NCBI GenBank assembly: GCA_003220475.1
Contig: QHSO01000008.1
Coordinates: forward strand, 1-32,647
Direction of reading: 5' to 3'
Origin: Candidatus Rokuibacteriota bacterium
GTDB lineage: Bacteria; Methylomirabilota; Methylomirabilia; Rokubacteriales; CSP1-6
DNA length: 32,647 nucleotides
Shown here: positions 1 to 7,758 of the stretch, piece after piece
How positions within the stretch are numbered: position 1 is the stretch's first letter
Layout of the letters: the number at the start of each line of letters is the position of its first letter
Notes under the pieces: generated by a model
Seen by the model: only the letters and a program-made list of their open reading frames with translations
The model's database searches: none
Told to the model about the DNA's origin: nothing
Translations under genes and position numbers: made by a program

Positions 1-3
1 TGG

Positions 4-49
4 CATCTGGCGTTTGGGATGGTCGTCGACTTCCGAGGTACGCCAGATG
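4..49. repeat. 10-bp perfect inverted repeat over a start codon
   Basis: CATCTGGCGT (4-13) and ACGCCAGATG (40-49) are exact reverse complements separated by 26 bases. The right arm contains the ATG at 47 that I chose as the start of the first gene. In RNA the arms could pair and hide the start codon; as DNA they could be an operator. The window begins 3 bases upstream, so the rest of the regulatory region is not visible. Confidence 0.6.
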
Positions 50-301
50 GACGAAGAAAGCCTGCGCGAGAAGGCGCGCCTGGTGGTCCGAAACGGCAAG
101 CTCCCGCGGCGACGGCCCGACCGTACCTGGGGAGGTCCGGGCGTCGGCGCCCAGTGTGCGATCTGTGAGCTTCCCGTGCAAGCCACCGAGATGGAGTTCG
201 AGATCGAGTTCGCCCGCGACGGCAGCAATCCGGGGCTGGACAAGTTCCACGTCCACCTGCAGTGCTTCGCGGCGTGGGAGTTCGAGCGAGGATCCGCCTA
301 G
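47..301 (+). CDS. Small Cys/His (probable zinc-binding) protein, unknown function
   Basis: This is an 84-residue protein I do not recognise as a named family. It has an acidic/basic N-terminus, then a CAIC pair (C-x2-C) and, about 30 residues later, HVHLQC (H-x-H-x2-C). That pattern is typical of a small structural zinc site. There is no signal peptide or membrane segment, so it is probably cytoplasmic. The ORF track begins at TTG 14, but ATG 47 has GAGG 8 bases upstream and gives the more usual start MDEESLREKAR. The gene ends 1 base from the convergent sensor kinase stop. An inverted repeat overlaps the start codon. No function can be assigned. Confidence 0.6.
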   Translation: MDEESLREKARLVVRNGKLPRRRPDRTWGGPGVGAQCAICELPVQATEMEFEIEFARDGSNPGLDKFHVHLQCFAAWEFERGSA

Positions 302-302
302 A

Positions 303-3300
303 CTAGCCGACGCGCCGGCCCAGGCAGCGCGCGCGCTCGAGCGCACCCACCACGGCGTCGGTGAGCGCATCGGGATCCACCGGCTTGGCGACGTGCAGAT
401 CGAAGCCGGCGGCCAGCGCCTGCGTGCGGTCGTGCGGGCTCGCGTAGGCGGTGAGCGCGATCGCGACCATCGGAGGCCGACCGTCGGTGCGCTCGCGCTC
501 GCGCAGCTGTGCGACGAGCGCGAAGCCATCGGCGCCGGGCATGCCGAGATCGCTCACGAGCACGTCGACGGCCACATTCTCGAGAGCGGCGAGCGCGTCG
601 CTCACCGAGGCCGCTGTGTGCACCTCCGCGCCGCGGTCGGCGAGCGCGACGCCCACCAGCTCGCGCGCGTCGGGATGGTCGTCTACGGCCAGGATGCGAA
701 TGCCCTCGAGCGGTCGGGCGGCGCGGACGGTACGTGGCCCCGCGCCGATAACCGGTCCGCGCGACTCCCGGCTCAACGGCAGCTTCACGGTGAACACGGC
801 GCCGCGCCCGAGCCCGTCGCTGTGTGCGCTGACGGTGCCGCCGTGTAGCGTGACGATGTGCCGGACGATCGCGAGCCCGAGGCCGAGGCCGCCGGCGCCG
901 CGCCCGCGCTGGCCCTGCCGGAACCTGTCGAAGACGTGCGGCAGCAGCGAAGCCTCGATGCCGGCGCCGGTGTCGCGCACGGTGACGATCGCCTCGCCCG
1001 GCTGGTGCGACAGCTCCACGGCAAGGCGACCTCCGGCCGGTGTGAACTTGATGGCGTTGGAGACCAGGTTCGCGACGACCTGGGCGAGTCGCACGGGATC
1101 GCCGTTGACGACCGCCGTGCCCGGCTCGAGGACGACGTCGAGCGCAACGCCCTTGGCCTCGGCATCACGCCGCAGCGCCTCCACTGCGGCGCCCACGACG
1201 CCGACCACGTCGACCGGCTGCCGCTCGAGCTGCATCTTGCCGGAGATGATCCGCGAGACATCGAGCAGATCGTCGATGAGCTTCGCCTGCCACAACGTGT
1301 TCCGCTCGATCGTTTCCAGCGCGCGCGTCGCCTGCTCGGGGCTCAGCCGCGCGGCGCGGAGCATGCGCGCCCAACCGAGCATCGCCGTGAGCGGCGTGCG
1401 GAGCTCGTGCGAGAGCGTGGCCAGGAAGTCGTCCTTCGAGCGGTTGGCCGCCTCGAAGTCCGCACGGGCGGCCTGCTCGCGCGCGAGCAGGCGCGCGTTG
1501 CGGATGGCGGACGTCGCTTGCTCACTGAGCCGCGTCAGCAGCGCCTCGTCGGCGTCGCCGAACGGCCGTCGCGCGCGGTTGGCGACGTACAGCAGGCCCG
1601 CCACGCCATCGTCGACGATCGGCACCACGAGCACCGCGGCGCCCAGATAGTCGTTGCTCCGCAGTGGCTGGGCCGTGGTCATCACCAACCCGCCGAAGCC
1701 TTTGCCGCGCTCGATCCGCGCGACGTCGGGGGCCGGGTCCTCCGCCGGCACGCGATGGCGCAGCGCCATGACATCCGGCGTCTCCGTCTCAGGCAGCGCG
1801 ATGGCGGCGGAGTCGGCGGCACACAGCTCGCGGGCCGTCTCGCAGACCAGGCGCAGGATCGCGTCGAGGTCGAGCCGCTCGTTCATGCGGCGCGAGAGAT
1901 CCGCCATGGCGGTGGCCTCGCGCTCGCGACGCCGCAAGTCTTCCTCGACCTGCCGCCGTGCGGTGACGTCGCGGACCACGGCGACGTGGCGGCCCGGCAG
2001 CACATGGGCGGTCGCGGAGAGTTCGACGTCACGCTCGCTTCCGTCCGGCCGCAGCAGCCGCAAGCCGCCGACGAGGGAACCCTTGGTCTGCAGGCCGAGC
2101 CAGAGCGGCTCGACGTCGCCGGGCAAGGCGGCGTCGTGCAGACGGCGGCCGAGCAATCGCTCGCGCGGAATTCCGAAGAGGTCCTCGGCGGCGGGATTTG
2201 CGTCGACGGCGCGCGCGTCGTCGTCGAGCACGACGATGGCATCGAGCGTCGACGAGAAGACCGCGCGCAGCTGCGCCTCGCTGTCGCGCAGGGCGCGCTC
2301 GAACCGGTCGCGATCGCGCGCGGCCGCCTCGAGCGCCGCCGCGAGGCGATTGACCTCCGTCACCGCGCTCGCCGTGTGCGCCGGCGCGCGTCCCTGCCCG
2401 AGCGCTTCCGCCGCGTCCACGAGCGCAAGAATCGGCCGCGCGATCCGTCGCCCGACGACGAGCGCGAGCAGCGCGCCCCCGAGCAGCACCGTGAGGCCGC
2501 CGGCGACCGCGAGCAGCAGCGAGCCGCGCAGCGGCGCGTCCACGGTCTCCGCGGGGACGGCGATGGCGACCGTCCAGCCCGTGAACGCCGACCGGCTATA
2601 CGCGGCGTAGGCGGCAACGCCGTCGCCGTCGACGCCGCGGATCCAGCCGGCGGGACCCTCGAGTCGACCGAGCAGCGCGCCGACGGGTCGCCCCAGCCAG
2701 GTCTCGGGCATGCGGCTGCGCGCGACGACGAAGCCGTCGCGATCGATGATCGTCCCCGTCCAGTCGGACGGCAGACTTTGAGAGGCGAGGAAGCCGCTCA
2801 GCGCCGCAGGCTCGAGGTCGGCGGCAAGACCGTAGCGGAGACGGCCGTTGCGAATCACCGGCACGACGATTTCGATCGTCGGCGCGCCGGTCGTCCGATC
2901 GACGAGCACGTCGGACAGCGCGGGCTGCAGCCGTCGCGTCATGTCCACGAAGTACGGCCGGCCCGCGAGCGAGGCGCGGGTGCCGCGAGCGCCGACACGC
3001 GCGGTGCGCAGGATGACCTCACCTCGCGCGTCCGTGAGGACGATGGCGCGCCACCAGGGTTGCGTCGGCAGCACACGGCCAGCATGACGCTCGAACGTGT
3101 TGTATTCGTCGCGATCGAGGTGCAGCGACGCCGCCAGCGCCTCCAGCGCTTTCATGGACGTCTCGATCTCGCGGTCGACGGCCAGCGTGAGTGCGCGCGT
3201 CGTGTCGCGCAGGCCGCGCTCCGTGGAGGCGCGCTCGCCGCGGCCGAAGACGATCACCATGACCGTCGCGAAGACGAGCACCGGCACGACGGCGGCGACC

Positions 3301-3362
3301 ACGAGCATCAGCAGGTGCCGCCGCAGAGGAAACACCGACGCGGCTTTGACTGACATGCGCAT
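303..3362 (-). CDS. Hybrid sensor histidine kinase with C-terminal receiver
   Basis: This is a membrane-bound signalling kinase of about 1019 residues. The order is: TM helix (residues ~15-38), extracytoplasmic dCache/PDC-like sensor (~40-270), second TM (~280-305), HAMP, PAS (~360-475, followed by a PAC-like stretch), and GAF (~485-640). Then come HisKA with the phospho-acceptor in LSHELRTPL, HATPase with the N box (LVSNAIKFTPAG) and G boxes (DTGAGI, GLGLGL), and a receiver domain over the last ~130 residues (VDDH, phospho-Asp in VSDLGMPG, Lys in AKPVD). The receiver carries no output domain, so the phosphate is probably passed on to a partner outside this window or used for feedback. ATG 3362 is followed in frame by ATG 3356. 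A TATCCT hexamer lies 2 and 8 bases upstream of these, so the message may be leaderless from 3356. Confidence 0.93.
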   Translation of the reverse strand: MRMSVKAASVFPLRRHLLMLVVAAVVPVLVFATVMVIVFGRGERASTERGLRDTTRALTLAVDREIETSMKALEALAASLHLDRDEYNTFERHAGRVLPTQPWWRAIVLTDARGEVILRTARVGARGTRASLAGRPYFVDMTRRLQPALSDVLVDRTTGAPTIEIVVPVIRNGRLRYGLAADLEPAALSGFLASQSLPSDWTGTIIDRDGFVVARSRMPETWLGRPVGALLGRLEGPAGWIRGVDGDGVAAYAAYSRSAFTGWTVAIAVPAETVDAPLRGSLLLAVAGGLTVLLGGALLALVVGRRIARPILALVDAAEALGQGRAPAHTASAVTEVNRLAAALEAAARDRDRFERALRDSEAQLRAVFSSTLDAIVVLDDDARAVDANPAAEDLFGIPRERLLGRRLHDAALPGDVEPLWLGLQTKGSLVGGLRLLRPDGSERDVELSATAHVLPGRHVAVVRDVTARRQVEEDLRRREREATAMADLSRRMNERLDLDAILRLVCETARELCAADSAAIALPETETPDVMALRHRVPAEDPAPDVARIERGKGFGGLVMTTAQPLRSNDYLGAAVLVVPIVDDGVAGLLYVANRARRPFGDADEALLTRLSEQATSAIRNARLLAREQAARADFEAANRSKDDFLATLSHELRTPLTAMLGWARMLRAARLSPEQATRALETIERNTLWQAKLIDDLLDVSRIISGKMQLERQPVDVVGVVGAAVEALRRDAEAKGVALDVVLEPGTAVVNGDPVRLAQVVANLVSNAIKFTPAGGRLAVELSHQPGEAIVTVRDTGAGIEASLLPHVFDRFRQGQRGRGAGGLGLGLAIVRHIVTLHGGTVSAHSDGLGRGAVFTVKLPLSRESRGPVIGAGPRTVRAARPLEGIRILAVDDHPDARELVGVALADRGAEVHTAASVSDALAALENVAVDVLVSDLGMPGADGFALVAQLRERERTDGRPPMVAIALTAYASPHDRTQALAAGFDLHVAKPVDPDALTDAVVGALERARCLGRRVG

Positions 3363-3364
3363 GG

Positions 3365-3370
3365 AGGATA
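3365..3370 (-). promoter_or_regulatory. Putative -10 of the sensor kinase, immediately upstream of its start
   Basis: On the minus strand TATCCT is followed by CC-ATG-CGC-ATG. A -10 here would put transcription start at about the second ATG (3356), giving a leaderless message. The -35 position is weak (TGGCCC at 17 bases). Inferred from spacing only. Confidence 0.35.
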
Positions 3371-3410
3371 GCGCGGCGATCTCGACGGGGCCACGAGAAG
3401 CTCACGCGAT

Positions 3411-3428
3411 TGGGAAAAATTTTTCACA
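3411..3428. repeat. AT-rich 18-bp near-perfect palindrome (possible operator)
   Basis: GAAAAATTTTTC (3414-3425) is a perfect 12-bp palindrome. With flanking TG/CA it extends to 18 bp with one mismatched pair. It is a striking A/T island in very GC-rich DNA, in the 254-base divergent region between the sensor kinase and the first amidohydrolase, about 50-70 bases upstream of the kinase start. It could be a regulator site or a bent upstream element. The rest of the gap (3429-3616) shows no convincing gene. Confidence 0.5.
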
Positions 3429-3559
3429 CGTCTGGCGGCCGTAGGCCGAGTTGCGTGCTGCTTGCGCTTTTCGCAGGTATGCCTACTTGGCTCGTTTTCG
3501 GCCGCGCGCTCTTGAGCGCCCTGATCGTGGCCCAGGCGGCCGAGCCACGACCGCCGGTG

Positions 3560-3565
3560 TATAGT
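3560..3565 (+). promoter_or_regulatory. Putative -10 for the M20-sodC operon
   Basis: TATAGT lies 51 bases before the ATG of the first M20 gene, leaving a leader of about 45 bases that contains GGGAG at 3605-3609. No good -35 is visible at 16-18 bases, so this is tentative. Confidence 0.3.
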
Positions 3566-3616
3566 TGGCGTCGGTCGCGCCAAGCGCGGCCGAACTGAGA
3601 CCTCGGGAGACTCCCC

Positions 3617-4810
3617 ATGAGCGCCGTCAAAGACCTGATCGGGCCCGCCGTTGACCGCCTTGCCTCCGACCTCGAGACGCTGTCGCGCCAGATCCACGAT
3701 CATCCCGAGCTCGGGTATCAGGAGGTCAAGGCAGCGACGTGGCTCACGGAGTTTCTCGACAAGCACGGATTCAAGCTCGAGCGCGGCGTGGCTGGCGTCG
3801 ACACGGCGTTTCGCGCGACCATCGAGACCGGCGAGGGACCGACGATCGCGATCCTGTGCGAGTACGACGCGCTGCCCGGCATCGGGCACGCGTGCGGTCA
3901 CAACGTCATCGCCGCCGCAGGCGTCGGAGCGGGCGCCGCGCTGGCGGCGGTGCGCGATCGGCTGCCGAAGGGCCGGGTGCAGGTGATCGGCACGCCCGCC
4001 GAAGAGGGCGGAGGCGGCAAGATCCGGCTCATTAAGGGTGGCGTCTTCAATCGCGTCGACGCCGCGATGATGATCCACGGCTTCGATCGCTGGATTCTGC
4101 ATCAGGACCTCCTGGGGATCGTGCGCGCGGGTTTCGAGTTCACCGGTAAAGCCGCGCATGCCTCCGCCGATCCGTGGGAAGGCGTCAACGCCCTCGACGC
4201 CGTGATCCAGACGTTCAACAACGTCAGCATGCTGCGGCAGCAGATCCGGCCCGAATCGCGCATCCACGGCATCGTCACCAGCGGAGGTGCCGCGGCGAAC
4301 ATCATTCCCGAGTTCGCGTCGGCCCTCTTCTACGTGCGCGCGCCGGAGCTCGACGAGATGTGGGCGCTGCAGAAGCGGGTGATCGCCTGCGCCGAAGGGG
4401 CCGCCAAAGCCACCGGCTGCACGCTCAAGGTCGTCCAGCAGCCGGACAACGCCTACGAGCCGATGAAGCGCAACGGCACCCTGGTCGAGCTCTTCCGCGC
4501 CAACGCGCGCGTGCTCGGCGTGGTGGAGTCGCCGGAGAGTCGTGAGCGTATGGGATCGTCGGACATCGGGAACGTGAGCCAGGTGATTCCCGCGATCCAG
4601 CCCATGGTGCAGATCGCGCCCGAGGGCACGCCCATCCACTCGCGCGCGTTCGAGGAGGCGGCCGTCCGGCCGCTCGCGCGCGACGGCATGCTGGCCTCGG
4701 CGAAGATCATGGCCATGACCACGTGCGACCTGCTCGCGAATCCGGCCGTCGTCGCCGACGCGCGCCGCGAATTCGACGCGGCGACGGCGCCACGCCGGGA
4801 GCGCGCGTGA
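3617..4810 (+). CDS. M20 family amidohydrolase, copy 1 (PM20D2/AbgB-like)
   Basis: This is a zinc metallo-amidohydrolase of 397 residues, the usual length for M20D-type enzymes that cleave N-acyl or dipeptide-like amide bonds. The metal and catalytic motifs are present: CEYDALPG (~81-88), GHACGHN (~90-96), PAEE (~127-130) and MIHG (~152-155). The dimerisation-domain hallmark AAHASADPWEGVNAL follows at ~179-193. Having GHN where many M20D enzymes have GHD, together with GTPAEEGGGGK, resembles the AbgB/PM20D2 branch (aminobenzoyl-glutamate or beta-alanyl dipeptide hydrolases). The true substrate cannot be read from sequence. There is no signal peptide, so it is cytoplasmic. The ATG is preceded by GGGAG. 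Its stop overlaps the next M20 gene (GTGA), so the two are co-translated. Confidence 0.9.
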   Translation: MSAVKDLIGPAVDRLASDLETLSRQIHDHPELGYQEVKAATWLTEFLDKHGFKLERGVAGVDTAFRATIETGEGPTIAILCEYDALPGIGHACGHNVIAAAGVGAGAALAAVRDRLPKGRVQVIGTPAEEGGGGKIRLIKGGVFNRVDAAMMIHGFDRWILHQDLLGIVRAGFEFTGKAAHASADPWEGVNALDAVIQTFNNVSMLRQQIRPESRIHGIVTSGGAAANIIPEFASALFYVRAPELDEMWALQKRVIACAEGAAKATGCTLKVVQQPDNAYEPMKRNGTLVELFRANARVLGVVESPESRERMGSSDIGNVSQVIPAIQPMVQIAPEGTPIHSRAFEEAAVRPLARDGMLASAKIMAMTTCDLLANPAVVADARREFDAATAPRRERA

Positions 4811-6000
4811 GCGGCGCCGACGCGGTCAAGCCAACGGTCACCGAGGCCGTCGACCGGCTCGCCGACGATCTCGAGCGACTCTCGCATCGCATCCACGACA
4901 CGCCCGAGCTGGCCTTTAAAGAAGAGCAGGCGCACGGCTGGCTCGCGGAGTTCCTCGAAAAGCACGGCGCGCGCGTCGAGCGTGGTGTCGGTGGGCTCGC
5001 CACGGCGTTCCGCGCGACGATCGCCGGCATGGGGGCGGGCCCGACGATCGCGATCATGGCGGAGTACGACGCGCTGCCGGGCATCGGGCACGCGTGCGGC
5101 CACAACGTCATCGCCACCGCCGGCGTGGGCGCCGGCGCGGCGCTCGCGGCGCTCGGTACGCTGCCGTTCGCCGGCCGCATCCAGGTCATCGGCACGCCGG
5201 CCGAAGAAGGCGGCGCGGGCAAGGTGAAGCTCATGGACGCCGGCGTCTTCGACGGCGTGGATGCGGCCATGATGATCCACGGACGCTGCGGTACGCAGGT
5301 CTGGCGTCCGAGCCTCGGCATCATCAAGGTGAAGGTGGAGTTCTTCGGGCAGGCGGCGCACGCTTCGTCGTGGCCGTGGCGCGGCGTCAACGCGCTGAAC
5401 GCCGTCATCGCGCTGTTCAACGCGCTCGACGCCATGCGCCAGCAGATCCGCACCGATGCGCGCATCCACGGCGTCATCACGAAGGGCGGCGAGCAAGCGA
5501 ACATCATCCCCGAGTACACGAGCGCCGAATTCTACCTGCGCGCGATCACGGTCCCCTACTGCCACGAGCTCCTGCGGCGCTTCACTGCCGCCGCGGAGGG
5601 TGCGGCCACCGCCGCCGGCTGTCGCGTGCAGGTCACCGCCGATCCGACGGTCCACGAGCCACTCAAGCCGAATCCGACGATGGCCGAGGCGTTCAGGCGC
5701 AATCTGCAGTACATCGACTTTCCCGAGGATCCGGACGACGGCCAGGCGGGCTACGGCTCCACCGACTGCGGCAATGTGAGCCAGCGGCTGCCGACGATCC
5801 ATCCCTATATCCGGATCTCGCCCGATGGCGTCCCCGGGCACTCGCGCGAGTTCGCGGAGTGGTCGCGCTCGCCCCTCGCGAGAGCCGGGATGCTGGCGGG
5901 CGCCAAGGCGCTGGCGCTCACGGCGTTGGACCTTCTCGCCTCGCCGGAGGCACTGGCGCGCGCCAAGCACGATTTCACCCGCGAAGGAGGCAACGCATGA
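4807..6000 (+). CDS. M20 family amidohydrolase, copy 2 (tandem paralogue)
   Basis: Like its upstream neighbour it has 397 residues and aligns with it end to end. EYDALPGIGHACGHN, GTPAEEGG, MIHG and the AAHAS-PW-GVNAL segment are all kept, so it should be an active zinc amidohydrolase. Differences cluster after MIHG (RCGTQVW versus FDRWILH) and in the last third, which suggests a different substrate. The ORF track starts at 4723, but GTG 4807 overlaps the previous stop in a GTGA junction and gives a protein colinear with copy 1. Its own stop overlaps the sodC start (ATGA at 5997-6000). The pair most likely arose by tandem duplication. Confidence 0.9.
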   Translation: MSGADAVKPTVTEAVDRLADDLERLSHRIHDTPELAFKEEQAHGWLAEFLEKHGARVERGVGGLATAFRATIAGMGAGPTIAIMAEYDALPGIGHACGHNVIATAGVGAGAALAALGTLPFAGRIQVIGTPAEEGGAGKVKLMDAGVFDGVDAAMMIHGRCGTQVWRPSLGIIKVKVEFFGQAAHASSWPWRGVNALNAVIALFNALDAMRQQIRTDARIHGVITKGGEQANIIPEYTSAEFYLRAITVPYCHELLRRFTAAAEGAATAAGCRVQVTADPTVHEPLKPNPTMAEAFRRNLQYIDFPEDPDDGQAGYGSTDCGNVSQRLPTIHPYIRISPDGVPGHSREFAEWSRSPLARAGMLAGAKALALTALDLLASPEALARAKHDFTREGGNA

Positions 6001-6527
6001 GAGCGGCCGGCCTCGTCGTCGTCGCGTTGTTGCTGGCCGGGTGTTCCAGCATGATGTCCGGCGGCGACAATGCCGCCGTCGCGGAGTTGACGAACACGTC
6101 GGGACAGTCGGTGGGCACGGCGCGCTTCACGCAGGCCGGCAATGTCGTGCGCATTCTGGTCGAGGCGAAGGGACTGCCGCCCGGGCCGCACGGCGCGCAC
6201 ATCCACGCCGTCGGCAAGTGTGACCCGCCCGACTTCAACAGCGCAGGGCCGCACTTCAATCCGACGAACAAGCAGCACGGCGCGCTGAACCCGCAGGGCT
6301 CGCACGCGGGCGACCTTCCGAATCTGACCGTCGGTCCCGATGGCACGGGCCGCATGGAGACGACCACCGAGCAGCTCTCACTCGGCTCGGGGCCCTCGTC
6401 GGTGTGGGACGCCGACGGCAGCGCCCTCGTCGTGCACGCCAACGCCGACGACTTCAAGACCGATCCCACCGGCAACTCGGGCGCCCGCGTCGCCTGCGGG
6501 GTGCTCGTGAAGGCGCCCGGCCGCTGA
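5997..6527 (+). CDS. sodC: Cu/Zn superoxide dismutase, lipoprotein
   Basis: This enzyme converts superoxide to oxygen and hydrogen peroxide outside the cytoplasm. Its 176 residues begin with a lipoprotein signal ending in LLLAGC (lipobox, Cys ~16), so it is probably anchored in the envelope. SOD motifs are in order: GPHGAHIHAVGKC (Cu ligands and the first disulfide Cys), HFNPTNKQHG and HAGDLPNL (Zn loop with His and Asp ligands), VVHANADDF (Cu ligand) and GNSGARVACGV (active-site Arg and second disulfide Cys). ATG 5997 overlaps the stop of the second M20 gene and is preceded by GAAGGAGG. It is the last gene of the three-gene unit and ends 1 base before the convergent citrate synthase stop. 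Why it is coupled to amidohydrolases is not clear. Confidence 0.95.
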   Translation: MRAAGLVVVALLLAGCSSMMSGGDNAAVAELTNTSGQSVGTARFTQAGNVVRILVEAKGLPPGPHGAHIHAVGKCDPPDFNSAGPHFNPTNKQHGALNPQGSHAGDLPNLTVGPDGTGRMETTTEQLSLGSGPSSVWDADGSALVVHANADDFKTDPTGNSGARVACGVLVKAPGR

Positions 6528-6528
6528 G

Positions 6529-7686
6529 CTAGGCCACGGCGGCCGCCAAGCGGCGCGGCGCGACGCCGATGTACTCGGCGCGCGGCCGGATGAGCCGGTT
6601 GTCGGCGTACTGTTCCATCGCGTGCGCGCACCAGCCCGCGACACGGCCGATCGCGAAGATCGAGGTGCAGAGGTCGGCCGGGATACCGAGCGCGTCGTAG
6701 ACCACCGCCGAGAAGAAGTCGACGTTCACCGGCAAGTCTGTGCGCGCTTTCATGGCATCGTACACGCGCTCGGCCACCTCGAAGAGGCGCGCCCGACCCG
6801 TGGCCTCCGCCATGCTCTTGGCCATCCCGCGTAGCACGCGCGCCCGGGCGTCGTCCACGCGATAGACGCGATGGCCGAAGCCGGGTACGCGCGCCTTGGG
6901 GTTGGCGCGCTCGGCCTTGGACAGCGCACCGCGCGCACCCAGCCGCGCCTCGATGAACGCCTCGGCTTTCGCGGGATCGCCGATCTCCTGCAGCATGCGC
7001 AGCACGTCCTCGTTGGCGCCGCCGTGTCGCGGCCCCTTCAGCGTGGCGATCGCGGCGACCACGGCCGCGTGCAGGTCGGCCAGCGTGGCGACGGCCACGC
7101 GGGCCACGAACGTCGAGGCGTTGAACTCGTGGTCGGCGTGCAGCGTGAGGACGACGTCCATCACGCGCGCGACGTCCTCGCTCGGCGCAACGCCCTCCAG
7201 CAGATGCATCACGTACGCCGCGTGCGAGCCGCTCGACACGGCCGCCGCCGGAGCGCGGCCGCTGCGGATGCGATGCCAGGCGGCAACGACTTCCGGCACG
7301 CGCACCATCAGTCGGAACGACTTGCGCAGATTCGCGAGCGCGCCGCTGTCGGCGACATCCGGATCGAGGGCGGCATCGAGCGAGATGGCGGTGCGCAGCG
7401 CATCGAGTGGATGGCAATCGCGCGGCAGGCTGCGCAGGAGTGCCTCGATGGGCGCCGGCAGGCCGCGTGCAGCCACGAGACGCGCGCGGAAGTCGGCCGC
7501 CTGGGCGGCGTCGGGCCGCTCGCCGGTCCACAGCAACGCCGCCACGTCCTCGAAGGGCACCGCCCCCGCGAGCTCGCCGATCTCGTAGCCGCGATAGAAC
7601 AGGCGGCCCGCCGCGCCGTCGATGGCGCACACGGCCGAGCGCGCGGCGATCACGTCCTCGAGTCCCGCTTTCCATTGGTCGTGCAT
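6529..7686 (-). CDS. Citrate synthase / 2-methylcitrate synthase family protein
   Basis: It condenses an acyl-CoA (acetyl- or propionyl-CoA) with oxaloacetate. The protein has 385 residues, the size of the short (type I-fold, dimeric) bacterial enzymes. The catalytic residues are visible: His in LHADHEFNASTF, His in RHGGANE and Asp in NVDFFSAV. The substrate-binding segment is PGFGHRVYRVDDARA. Citrate and methylcitrate synthases cannot be told apart by these motifs, and no prp genes (propionate pathway) are nearby. The ATG is preceded by AGGAGG and a leader of about 36 bases after a perfect TATAAT. Divergently placed is a small HTH protein that resembles the N-terminal domain of fused HTH-citrate synthases, so it is a likely regulator. 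Confidence 0.92.
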   Translation of the reverse strand: MHDQWKAGLEDVIAARSAVCAIDGAAGRLFYRGYEIGELAGAVPFEDVAALLWTGERPDAAQAADFRARLVAARGLPAPIEALLRSLPRDCHPLDALRTAISLDAALDPDVADSGALANLRKSFRLMVRVPEVVAAWHRIRSGRAPAAAVSSGSHAAYVMHLLEGVAPSEDVARVMDVVLTLHADHEFNASTFVARVAVATLADLHAAVVAAIATLKGPRHGGANEDVLRMLQEIGDPAKAEAFIEARLGARGALSKAERANPKARVPGFGHRVYRVDDARARVLRGMAKSMAEATGRARLFEVAERVYDAMKARTDLPVNVDFFSAVVYDALGIPADLCTSIFAIGRVAGWCAHAMEQYADNRLIRPRAEYIGVAPRRLAAAVA

Positions 7687-7719
7687 GGGCGCCTCCTGTC
7701 ACGTCGCGGCCCGTTGGTC

Positions 7720-7751
7720 TGTAAATTGATTATACATGATTTATATTGATT
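7720..7751. promoter_or_regulatory. Shared promoter/operator between citrate synthase and HTH gene
   Basis: This AT-rich block sits in the 72-base divergent gap. TGTAAATTGATTATACA (7720-7736) is a 17-bp imperfect palindrome (TGTA...TACA, 6 of 8 pairs). It contains a perfect minus-strand -10, TATAAT (7734-7729), placed to start the citrate synthase message near 7722. ATTGATT recurs at 7725 and 7745, 20 bases apart (about two helical turns). TATATT at 7742-7747 could be the -10 for the plus-strand HTH gene. A protein bound here would cover both promoters. Confidence 0.6.
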
Positions 7752-7758
7752 CAACTGG

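Noticed and set aside
858-3353. 831-residue plus-strand ORF antisense to the sensor kinase
   Set aside because: Composition is His/Arg/Glu/Gln/Ala-rich with no domain; the minus strand has every kinase motif in order. It is a high-GC shadow.
3410-3598. 62-residue ORF in the intergenic region
   Set aside because: TTG start, no Shine-Dalgarno, overlaps the AT palindrome and putative -10; no recognisable content.
3308-4639. 443-residue minus ORF across the kinase promoter and M20 copy 1
   Set aside because: It is antisense to clear M20 motifs and has no recognisable domain.
4453-5970. 505-residue minus ORF antisense to the M20 genes
   Set aside because: Shadow of M20 copy 2; Arg/His-rich and without domains.
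5975-7702. 575-residue minus ORF over sodC and citrate synthase
   Set aside because: Frame-shifted shadow of citrate synthase plus antisense of sodC; sodC and citrate synthase motifs lie in the other frames.
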